Shown here: positions 1 through 6,900 of the stretch, in pieces
Layout: every line of letters begins with the position of its first letter
How positions within the stretch are numbered: the stretch's first letter is position 1
From: CAYOBW01 sp964402115
Lineage (GTDB): Bacteria; Verrucomicrobiota; Kiritimatiellia; UBA8416; CAYOBW01
DNA length: 10,216 bases
Assembly: GCA_964402115.1 (NCBI GenBank)
Contig: CAYOBW010000265.1
Coordinates: forward strand, 1 to 10,216
Reading direction: 5' to 3'
Program-made: the position numbers and the translations under genes
Notes under the pieces: generated by a model
The model's database searches: none
Told to the model about the DNA's origin: nothing
The model's input: only the letters and a program-made list of their open reading frames with translations

Positions 1-126
1 GTGTCATCCGCCTCCTTACGTCGTCGGCTACAGGGATGAAGGAGTGCGCAGCGTGTAGCCCGCGCGGTCAGGACAGCCGGTTCGCGTTTCAGTTCGACTG
101 GGCGGGGGAGTGTCTCTGAAGGTGAG

Positions 127-133
127 AGGAGGT
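127..133 (+). promoter_or_regulatory. Strong Shine-Dalgarno sequence AGGAGGT
   Basis: AGGAGGT is a full match to the anti-Shine-Dalgarno end of 16S rRNA. It lies 4 nt before the ATG at 138 and 7 nt before the in-frame ATG at 141. It is the best ribosome-binding site in the window and the main reason for believing the small ORF behind it is translated. Confidence 0.5.
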
Positions 134-137
134 GGAC

Positions 138-227
138 ATGATGAAGGTTATCACCCGTCTTTATCTGACTATTCTGACTCTCCAGGTTCAACGCTTAACG
201 CGAAACGCTCAAGTCGCGGGGCAGTAA
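138..227 (+). CDS. Small ORF, 29 codons, function unknown
   Basis: The frame starts ATGATGAAG and ends at TAA (225-227). The peptide begins MMKVITRLYLTILTL and ends with a polar stretch (QVQRLTRNAQVAGQ). The start resembles a signal-peptide or membrane-insertion segment: a lysine and an arginine, then a short hydrophobic run. It has a full Shine-Dalgarno sequence at 127-133. Its base composition is clearly less GC-rich than the four large genes, and the first GC-rich repeat begins two bases after its stop. It may be a genuine small membrane peptide, a leader peptide for the operon, or the surviving head of a secreted-protein gene cut off when the repeat region arose. I do not recognise it. 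The start could be either of the two adjacent ATGs; spacing slightly favours 141. Confidence 0.35.
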   Translation: MMKVITRLYLTILTLQVQRLTRNAQVAGQ

Positions 228-228
228 C

Positions 229-251
229 GGCGGGGGTCGCCGGCTCCAGGC
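229..251. repeat. GC-rich intergenic repeat, copy A
   Basis: This is a 23-nt element of the form GGCGGGG..CGCCGGCTCCAGGC, matching copy B at 314-336 at 21 of 23 positions; the two differences are adjacent, near the middle. The first half can fold back on itself (GGCGG with CCGCC in copy B; imperfect here). Short, partly palindromic, intergenic sequences of this kind are typical of dispersed REP-like repeats, but dispersal cannot be shown from a single window. Confidence 0.6.
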
Positions 252-281
252 GTGACGTGCACGGGCCCCCCTGCGCGCGCC

Positions 282-291
282 NNNNNNNNNN
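282..291. other. Assembly gap of 10 N
   Basis: Ten undetermined bases. Ten N is a common scaffold placeholder, so the true length of the missing sequence is unknown. The gap lies between the two copies of the 23-nt repeat, which is where a short-read assembler would be expected to break. Confidence 0.95.
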
Positions 292-313
292 CGGAAGCGG
301 CATGGGGCATACC

Positions 314-336
314 GGCGGGGACCGCCGGCTCCAGGC
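314..336. repeat. GC-rich intergenic repeat, copy B
   Basis: Second copy of the 23-nt element, starting 85 nt after copy A as assembled. In this copy GGCGG, GGA and CCGCC form a perfect 5-bp hairpin with a 3-nt loop at 314-326. The same sequence continues into a CGGCTCCAGGC tail shared with copy A. Confidence 0.6.
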
Positions 337-404
337 CTGCGGTCCAGCGTGCCACCTGCTCGCGCCACGATCCCGCGGGGGCTCCGAGGCCGTCGCCCCT
401 CCAG

Positions 405-421
405 TCGATAATGAGCATCGA
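405..421. other. Small hairpin
   Basis: TCGAT (405-409) and ATCGA (417-421) are perfect inverted repeats around a 7-nt loop. The stem is short and could be chance alone, but it abuts the larger hairpin at 423-450. Confidence 0.3.
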
Positions 422-422
422 A

Positions 423-450
423 GGCCGAAGGGCGGCGACTCCCCTTGGCC
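423..450. other. Stable hairpin in the operon leader
   Basis: GGCC plus AAGGG (423-426 and 428-432) pair with CCCTT plus GGCC (442-450). This gives a 9-bp stem with one bulged G at 427 and a 9-nt loop at 433-441. No T-tract follows, so it is not a standard intrinsic terminator. It could be an mRNA leader structure, part of a dispersed repeat unit together with copy B, or a protein-binding inverted repeat. Confidence 0.4.
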
Positions 451-513
451 ATAGGACATTCGCGACATCAGCGTCCGTGAGCGTGCATCAGCGGTCGCCT
501 CTCTCCCGCGTGA

Positions 514-540
514 GCGTTGCGCGTTGCGCGTTGGGCGTTC
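514..540. repeat. Heptanucleotide tandem repeat
   Basis: The unit GCGTTGC is repeated head to tail at 514-520, 521-527 and 528-534 (last base G in the third copy), with a partial fourth copy GCGTT at 535-539. It ends about 45 bases before the chosen start of the first large gene. Such short runs are prone to slippage, so the number of copies may vary between strains. Two TTG codons inside the repeat could in principle open reading frames, but they look accidental. Confidence 0.7.
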
Positions 541-567
541 GTCCGCCTTGCCTTCGGCGCGGCTCTT

Positions 568-580
568 CGGCATCATGCCG
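568..580. promoter_or_regulatory. Inverted repeat just before the first gene's ATG
   Basis: CGGCAT and ATGCCG flank a single C. As RNA this can form CGGC/GCCG with a 5-nt loop. It ends 2 nt before the ATG at 583, where a Shine-Dalgarno sequence would be expected and none is visible. It may act as an operator or a translation-control structure, or be chance. The evidence is position and symmetry only. Confidence 0.3.
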
Positions 581-582
581 CG

Positions 583-2091
583 ATGCATGCACGAAAAAGA
601 CTTGGTTTTGCGGCGGCCTGGCGGTCCGCCAGGCACTTTCACGCTTCGCTCAGGGGCGCCGGCGCGCTGCTGGGCGTCCTGCTTGCGATTTCCACGGGCT
701 GCGTGGCTCCCGGGGGAGGCGCGGCGCAGGGACGTCGGACGGCGCACGAATTCCAGCTGGCCGTCACGGAGGCCGCGGCTGCTGCGCGGTCGGCTGTCTT
801 CCTCGTCCGCATTGTCGCCCGCGAGGGGGCGCCCGAGGGCGAGGGGCAGGTGCGGGTGGGGGGCATGACCCTCAACCTGGGTGGCGGCAGCGGGCTGTCC
901 GCCTGTGTGGCCGTCCGGGTCGGCGCCCAGGGCCAGTTGCTGGCGCCGGGGATCATCAAGGCGGCCGATTCGCGTGTGCTGGTGCTGGTCGAGGGGGAGG
1001 AGCAGGAGGCGCGGGTTGTCGCGACCGACGAAGCGCTCGGCATGACGCTCGTGCAACTCAAGGCGCCGCCGCCCGGCCAGGCGCTCGACCTGTCACGAGC
1101 GGCGACGCTGGTCCCGGGGCAGTGGTCCGTCATCGTCGTGGCCCGCGATGAAGCCACCGATTTCGAGCCCGAAATCCGTCCGTCCGTCTGCCGCGGGACA
1201 GCCTACGACCGCTACCGGCGGTTCCTGCTCGATGCCTCCGACCTGCGCACCGTCGGCGCCCCCGTGCTCGACCTGGACGGCGTGCCCGTCGGCTTTGCGG
1301 AGAGGGAAGGGGTGGTGGCCCTGGCGGACTGCCAGCAGGAACTCACCGGCCTGCTGGACCGTGCCCGGAATCCCGCGGCAGTCGCGGACAGCAATGCGGA
1401 CAGCAACGAGGAGAAGGCCAAGGGCAAGGTGAGCCTGGGCATCACGACCCAGGCCTTGAACCGCAACCTGGCCACGCTGCGCGGCCTGCCGCGCCGGGCG
1501 CTGCTCGTGACTTGCGTGGTGCAGAACAGCGCGGCCGCCAAGGCCGGGCTGCAGGTCGGCGACGTGATCACGGGGCTGAACGGCAAGCCCCTGCGCTTCC
1601 AGGACAGCCAGCTCGAGGCCTGGTTTGCCCGATCCATCAAGGGGCGCGACGGGGCGCCGTTCAGCCTGGCGGTGTCCCGCGGCGGCAAGGCGCTCACCGT
1701 CGCGGGCACGCTTTCCCGCCGCAAGGAGCCGGAGGCGATGCTGGCCGATGAGCTGGGCGTCACGGTCTGCGATATCGACGAGCTGTACCGCGTGGCGGGC
1801 AACGTGCCCGATGACGTGCGGGGCGTGGCGGTGAAGGATATTCGCCCGGGGAGCCCCGCGGCCACGGGGGACGGCCCCAGGGGCGGCCTGCTCAACAAGG
1901 GCGACATCATCCTGGAGCTGCAGGGTGAGCCGGTGCCGTCGCTCGAGAGCTTCCGCCTGTTGCTGGCCCGCCAGCGCGAGCACCCCAAGGACCAGGTGCT
2001 GGTCAAGTATCGCCGTGGCCGCCTGACCGGCTACGTCGGACTGAACCTGCGCCGGAAAGACGCAGCCACCCCGCAGAACGGAGCCCGCTGA
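583..2091 (+). CDS. Exported HtrA-like pseudoprotease with two PDZ domains
   Basis: Predicted 502 residues. The N-terminus has basic residues and then a hydrophobic run ending STGC, so Cys40 may be a lipoprotein cysteine; a plain secretion signal is also possible. Residues 55-260 follow the trypsin/HtrA fold and align without gaps to the next gene's protease around each active-site segment. All three catalytic positions are lost: His becomes Ile124 (in LLAPGII), Asp becomes Gly153 (in LGMTLVQL), and Ser becomes Val224 (in TVGAPVLDLDG). PDZ domains lie at about 284-378 and 388-490, joined to the first domain by an acidic, Asn-rich linker. By family logic it should bind peptides or its partner protease rather than cut, perhaps as an adaptor or regulatory subunit in the periplasm; this is inference. 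ATG 583 is preferred over a TTG at 517 because the upstream codons overlap the tandem repeat and because it gives a normal signal peptide, but no Shine-Dalgarno sequence is visible. The stop overlaps the next start by 1 nt. Confidence 0.8.
   Translation: MHARKRLGFAAAWRSARHFHASLRGAGALLGVLLAISTGCVAPGGGAAQGRRTAHEFQLAVTEAAAAARSAVFLVRIVAREGAPEGEGQVRVGGMTLNLGGGSGLSACVAVRVGAQGQLLAPGIIKAADSRVLVLVEGEEQEARVVATDEALGMTLVQLKAPPPGQALDLSRAATLVPGQWSVIVVARDEATDFEPEIRPSVCRGTAYDRYRRFLLDASDLRTVGAPVLDLDGVPVGFAEREGVVALADCQQELTGLLDRARNPAAVADSNADSNEEKAKGKVSLGITTQALNRNLATLRGLPRRALLVTCVVQNSAAAKAGLQVGDVITGLNGKPLRFQDSQLEAWFARSIKGRDGAPFSLAVSRGGKALTVAGTLSRRKEPEAMLADELGVTVCDIDELYRVAGNVPDDVRGVAVKDIRPGSPAATGDGPRGGLLNKGDIILELQGEPVPSLESFRLLLARQREHPKDQVLVKYRRGRLTGYVGLNLRRKDAATPQNGAR
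1384..1407 (+). repeat. 12-bp tandem duplication inside the linker
   Basis: GCGGACAGCAAT and GCGGACAGCAAC stand in tandem, encoding Ala-Asp-Ser-Asn twice. They lie in the linker between the dead protease domain and the first PDZ domain of the preceding entry. The duplication is in frame and probably only changes linker length. Confidence 0.7.
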
Positions 2092-3929
2092 TGCACATGC
2101 CAACCCGCTTCGCCGCCATCATGATGCTTGCGCTTGCGCCCCTCCTGCGGGCAGCCGCCGCCGACACCTCCGGCGGGATTCCGGTCGAGATCGTCCGGAA
2201 AGTGGATCCCAGCGTCGTGGCCATCAAACACGAGAAGGCGCAGGGCAGCGGCTTCATCGTCAGCGCGGACGGCTACATCCTCACGAACGGCCACGTTGTG
2301 CGCGCCGAGGACCCCGAGGATCCCACCCTGCCGGCGGAGTCGATCACGGTTGTGCTGAGCGACGACCGCAAGTACCCCGCGCGGGTCATCGGCTTCTGGA
2401 TGGACCCCGACGTCGCGCTGATCAAGATCACCCCCGATGGCGCGCTGACGCCCGTGGAATACGCCGATTCGCGCAGCGCCCGCACGGGGCAGCGCTGCTT
2501 TGCCGTCGGCAATCCCGTGGGCCTGAAGCGCACTTACACCAGCGGCCTGCTCAGCAACGTCGAGCGCACGGACCTGGGGACGGAGACCAAGGTGCTGCAG
2601 ACCGACGCGGCGATCAACCCCGGCAACAGCGGCGGGCCCCTGTTCGACCTGGAAGGGCGCGTGCTCGGCATTAACACCTATGGCATCCAGGGGGGCAACA
2701 ACCTCGGCTTCACCATCCCGATCCACGTGGTCCTGGCGGTCAAGGACAGCCTGCTGAAGCACGGGCGCTTCGTGCGCAGCGAAGTCAACCTGGCGGTCTT
2801 CGGCGAAGTCAGCGACGAGCTGGCCGCCGGGCTGGGCATTGCCCACGGCGTGCTGGTGCACCACGTCGAGCCCGGCAGCCCCGCCGCGCAGGCCGGGCTG
2901 TGTGCCGGCGATGTCGTGGTGGCGCTCGATGGCCAGCCCTGTGCGGCGCGCAATCGCGCCCAGGCGCTCGACTTCGACTGGGAACTCACGATTTCGCCGC
3001 CGGGTCGCAAGCTGCGCCTGTCCGTGGCGCGGCTCGGGCAGGCCGGCACGCGCGAGGTGGAGGTCGTGCTGCAGGAAGCCTGCCCGATGCCCGCGTACGC
3101 GCGGCACTCGGGCGAGCTGCGCGAGCTGCGTGTGGACGCGCTCGGTTTCGGCGCGACGGAGCTGGTGGAGATGCACCGCTACATTCACAACCTCGGGCCG
3201 GCCGCGGGCGTGCTGGTCAGCTCGCTCGCGAAGGAGAGCGCGGCGGCGAAGGCCGGGCTCAGGCAGAACGATATCCTGACGGCGGTGGGCGGCAGGCCGG
3301 TGGACAGTCTCAAGTCCTTCCGCGAAGCCCTCTCGGCGGCGCTGGCGGCGCGCGGCGCCGCGTTCGAAGTCGGCGTCGTGCGCGGCCGCCTGCGCTTCGA
3401 CACCGCCCTGGCGCCGGACTACCCCCTGAAGGAGAAGCGGGCCCTGATCCTCGTCGCCGACCCGGCGTGGTCGCACCTGCCCGTCCTGCAGCTGGAGCTG
3501 GCCGCGGAGGGATGCGCGGTCGAAACGCAGTCCCTGGCCGCGCTGGATGCCGCGAAACTGGCCGCCGGCGCCCCGGATGTCCTGCTGCTTGGCGGCGACG
3601 GCGACTTCCCGGCGGCACTGCCGGAAGCCGCGGCCAAGGTCGCGGTGGCGGTCCGCGCCGCCCGGGCCACGCTGGCGGCGACGGGGGCGGCTTCCCCGCT
3701 GCTGGTCAAGGCCGTGCCGGAGCTGGCCGGCAAGAAGATGACCTGCGCCCGGTCCGCGGCGAACGCGCTCAGCGCCCTGGGGGCGACGTACACGGGCATG
3801 GACGTCGAGTCGGGCGAGAACCTTGTCACTTCGACCGCGGCGGATCGCAAGATCACCCGCAAGTTCATCCGGTCGGTGATCCAGGCCATGCAGGGTGGCG
3901 GCCACGCCGCCCCGGCGGCGGGAGGATGA
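2091..3929 (+). CDS. Secreted HtrA serine protease with two PDZ domains and a DJ-1/PfpI-like C-terminal domain
   Basis: Predicted 612 residues. A signal peptide occupies about residues 1-24 (cleavage near AAAA-D). The trypsin-like domain (about 28-225) has all HtrA hallmarks: His68 in LTNGHVV, Asp107 in DPDVALIKI and Ser180 in NPGNSGGPL, so it should be an active periplasmic protease of the DegP/DegQ/HtrA family. PDZ1 spans about 232-330 and PDZ2 about 345-432. The extra part, 448-602, is not found in ordinary HtrA. It starts with a Rossmann-type strand (ALILVAD), contains DVLLLGGDGD, and ends ELAGKKMTC...LGATYTGMDVESGENLVTS...FIRSVIQAM, which matches the order of DJ-1/PfpI domains. The nucleophile-elbow Cys-His of that family is Gly532-Ala533 here, so the domain is probably non-catalytic. 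Its start is the ATG of a TGATG overlap with the preceding gene, with ACGGAG about 8 nt upstream. It is likely made together with the pseudoprotease and may form mixed complexes with it. Protease call very sure; the C-terminal call is from motif order only. Confidence 0.93.
   Translation: MHMPTRFAAIMMLALAPLLRAAAADTSGGIPVEIVRKVDPSVVAIKHEKAQGSGFIVSADGYILTNGHVVRAEDPEDPTLPAESITVVLSDDRKYPARVIGFWMDPDVALIKITPDGALTPVEYADSRSARTGQRCFAVGNPVGLKRTYTSGLLSNVERTDLGTETKVLQTDAAINPGNSGGPLFDLEGRVLGINTYGIQGGNNLGFTIPIHVVLAVKDSLLKHGRFVRSEVNLAVFGEVSDELAAGLGIAHGVLVHHVEPGSPAAQAGLCAGDVVVALDGQPCAARNRAQALDFDWELTISPPGRKLRLSVARLGQAGTREVEVVLQEACPMPAYARHSGELRELRVDALGFGATELVEMHRYIHNLGPAAGVLVSSLAKESAAAKAGLRQNDILTAVGGRPVDSLKSFREALSAALAARGAAFEVGVVRGRLRFDTALAPDYPLKEKRALILVADPAWSHLPVLQLELAAEGCAVETQSLAALDAAKLAAGAPDVLLLGGDGDFPAALPEAAAKVAVAVRAARATLAATGAASPLLVKAVPELAGKKMTCARSAANALSALGATYTGMDVESGENLVTSTAADRKITRKFIRSVIQAMQGGGHAAPAAGG
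3921..3925 (+). promoter_or_regulatory. Ribosome-binding site GGAGG that fixes the next start
   Basis: GGAGG lies inside the last codons of the HtrA gene. It touches the ATG at 3926 directly but sits 6 nt before the in-frame ATG at 3932, the usual spacing. This favours 3932 as the real start of the glycoside hydrolase. Confidence 0.7.
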
Positions 3930-3931
3930 CG

Positions 3932-6900
3932 ATGAAGACGACGTTGTTGGTCATCGGCTGCCTGGCGGGCTGTCTGCACGGCGCGCTGGCCGGGGGCACC
4001 GGGTTGCCCTCGCGCGATCCCGGGCTGGATGTGCTGCCGGGTTTCAAGAATCCGCCGCAGGGCTACGGCGAGGTGCCGTTCTGGTGGTGGACCGGCGATA
4101 AGCTGGATGCGGACCGCATGATCGGCCAGATCCGGAAGCTGCACGAAAAGGGGATCAGCGGCGTCCAGGTCAACTACTCGCACTACGATTCCGAAGGCTG
4201 GCTGACCGACCAGGATGAGCCGGCGATCTTCTCGGACGCGTGGTGGCAGGTCTATGCGAAGATCTCGCAAGCCTGCTCCAAGTTGGACATGGGCATCGGC
4301 CTGAGCACGTACACGATCGACTGGCCGCGCGGCGCGAAGAACCTCTTCTACAACCTGTTCTACAGCAAGCCTGAGCTGAATGCGATCCAGCTCGAGGCAG
4401 GCGAGCGCGCGACGGTGCGGGGAGGCGAAACGCGGACGCTGAACTGCCCGCCGGACCAATGCGCTGCCCGGGCCTACAAGGTCGAGAACAACCTGCTCAC
4501 GCGCGGCGGCGTGGATCTCGCGCCGTTCACGAAGGACGGGAAGATCACGTGGACCGCGCCGGAGGGCGTGTGGGAGCTGTGGATCTTCCGCGCGGCCCGG
4601 CAGGCGGGTTCGATGAATCCGCTGCTGCCGGGCATGGGCGAAACGGTGGTCCGCGGCTTCTTCCAGCCGTTCGAGGACCACAACCCCGGCAAGTCCTCGA
4701 AGGGGCTGAACTACTTCTTCAACGACGAGCTGCACCTGGGCGTGGGCAAGTTCGCGTGGAACCCGGATTTCCCCGCGGAGTTCGCCCGGCGGAAGGGCTA
4801 CGATCTCCTGGAGGCCCTGCCCGCGATGTGGAAGGACATGGGCGACATCACCCCCAAGATCCTCATGGACTACGCCGACGTGCGCATGGCGCTGATGGAG
4901 GAACGCTACTTCAAGCCGATCTACGACTGGCACGCGTCGCGGGGCATGATCTTCGCCTGCGATTCCGGCGGGCGCGGCACCGACCCCGCCGAGTTCGGCG
5001 ACTACTTCCGGGCCACGCGCTGGTACTCGGCCCCGGGCCACGACACGCCGGGCGGGAGCGCCAACCTGATCAAGGGCAAGGTCGACTCCTCGATCGCCAA
5101 CCTCTACCAGCGGCAGCGCGTCTGGCTGGAGGGGTATCACAGCCTGGGCTGGGGCGCGACGCCGGAACGCCTGATGTTTGCCACGCGGGAGAACTACCTC
5201 TACGGCTGCACCCTGCTCAACCTGCACGGCCTCTACTACACGACGTACGGCTCCTACTGGGAGTGGGCCCCGCCCTGTTACCACTTCCGCATGCCGTACT
5301 GGGCGCACATGGGCGCGTTCCTCGACTACTTCACACGGCTGTCCTACCTGCTGAGCCAGGGCCACTTCGTGGCCGATGTCGCCGTGGTTTATCCGGTCGC
5401 CCCGTTCGAGGCCGGCCTGGACGGCGGCGCCGCCACGCAAACGGCTTTCGACCTGGGACGCCGGCTCATGGAAGCCGGCCTCAATTTCGAGTTCATCGAC
5501 AACGACTCCCTGGCGCGGGCGGCCGTTGAAGGCGGCCGGCTGGTCGTGAAGGACGCCGGCGCCTCGTACCAGGCGCTGGTCGTCCCGAACATGGAGGCGG
5601 TGCGCTGGCCGACGATCCAGAAGGCGGCGGCGTTCGCGCAGGGCGGCGGCAAGGTCTACGGCGTCGGCAAGCTGCCGGCGGTTTCGGACCGCGCGGGGCG
5701 CAACGATCCGGAGCTGGCGGCCCTGAACGACCGCGCCTTCCTGCCCGCGTGCAGGCTGGCGCAGCCGGCGGAGGCGGTCGAGGCGCTCAAGCACGCCTTT
5801 GTGCAGGACGCGCGCGGCCTCGATCAGACGGTGCGGACGCTGCACCGCAAGGCGGGCCCGCGTGATGTGTACCTGGTGATGGACGCGCGGCCGGATGCGC
5901 TGGTGGAGTTCCGGGCGAGGGGCGCGGTCGAACTGTGGGATCCCTGGACCGGGGCCGTACGGCCGCTGCGCGTGGCCGGCGAAACCGCCACAGGCACACA
6001 GGTCGAACTGCCGCTGGAAGCCTACGAGGCGCAGGTCGTGGTGTTCACGCCCGGCAGGAAGCACGTGAACCCCGCGCCGCGCGACCGGAGCCCCGAGGGA
6101 GCCAAGCGGCTGCCGCAGGCCTGGAGCATCGCCTTCGTGCCGACGATGGACAACACGTACGGCGATTTCCGCATCCCGGTCACAGCCGACAATAAGACGA
6201 TCGGGGTCGAGGCGCGCCGCTTCGCCTGGGCGCGTGAAACCGAGGAGCTGGCCTCGACCGCCCGCCTCCCCGCGACGGATGACACGCGGTGGGAGCGCAC
6301 GCTGCACGGCTACGGCACGCAGTTCTACGTGCTGGGGCCGGTTCCCGGAGACGCCGATGTCGGCCCGCTCGAGGCCGAGCTGGCGAGGCTTACGGCGGTC
6401 GATCCGGCCGTTCCGGTCACCGTGGCCGGCCGGACGTTCACCTGGCGCCCCTACGATTTCTCCTGGCGCTACGGCAAGGAGGGCGATTCGGGGCACCAGG
6501 GCTATCACGGCCTCAAGCGCACGGTGACGGACGACTTCATCTGCCTGGGCAAAGCGGCCGGCGGCCTGAACGAGACGCGCTACCTCCCCGACGGCGGCCG
6601 GTACTACCTCTGGACGGCGGCCACGCTGGAGCAGCCGGCCGAGGTCACGTTCGAGGTCAGTCGCGGGGCACCCGCCGACAAGAGCCACACGTCGCCGGTC
6701 ATCGCGCCCGCCGCGGTCTACGTGAATGGCGAGAAGGTTCCCGACCTGGCCCGGCCCGTGGCGCTCAAGGCGGGCGCCAATCCGCTCGTGGTGCGCTACG
6801 ACCAGGGCGGTCGCGGCCACTTCGTCCTGCGGCGGTCCGCCGTTCCCCCGCCCGCGGCGCGGCAGCCGCTGGCGATGCGCTGGTATGGCGACCCGGGCGT

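Larger units (their letters stand above)
1..582. other. Upstream region without a long gene
   Basis: No reading frame here gives a convincing protein longer than about 40 residues, and the longer open frames that cross it run through the N gap and low-complexity GC-rich sequence. It holds a small ORF at 138-227, a pair of repeats, an assembly gap, two hairpins and a tandem heptamer, each listed separately. Positions 140-215 are visibly richer in A and T than everything else in the window. I see no convincing sigma-70 -35/-10 pair; in so GC-rich a genome the promoter of the downstream operon could be anywhere between about 340 and 570. The first 58 bases are open in frame 2 up to a TAG, so they could be the tail of an upstream gene, but this is too short to judge. 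Confidence 0.6.

Noticed and set aside
423..450. Intrinsic transcription terminator
   Set aside because: The stem is good but no T-tract follows on either strand, so the usual terminator definition is not met.
517..582. TTG start giving the first gene 22 more codons
   Set aside because: The extra codons overlap the heptamer tandem repeat, have no ribosome-binding site and would put a long odd segment before the signal peptide. The ATG at 583 is simpler.
252..1151. A 299-codon plus-strand frame across the N gap into the first gene
   Set aside because: It reads through undetermined bases and repeats, then becomes an out-of-frame shadow of the pseudoprotease gene.
2031..3905. A 624-residue minus-strand open frame opposite the HtrA gene
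   Set aside because: It mirrors the HtrA coding frame and has no domain signals, while the plus strand carries a complete catalytic triad.
2900..3931. Upstream extension of the GH106-like frame by 344 codons into the HtrA gene
   Set aside because: The extension is a low-complexity Arg/Gly/Ala translation of HtrA's PDZ and C-terminal coding sequence. The signal peptide and GGAGG both point to a start at 3932.
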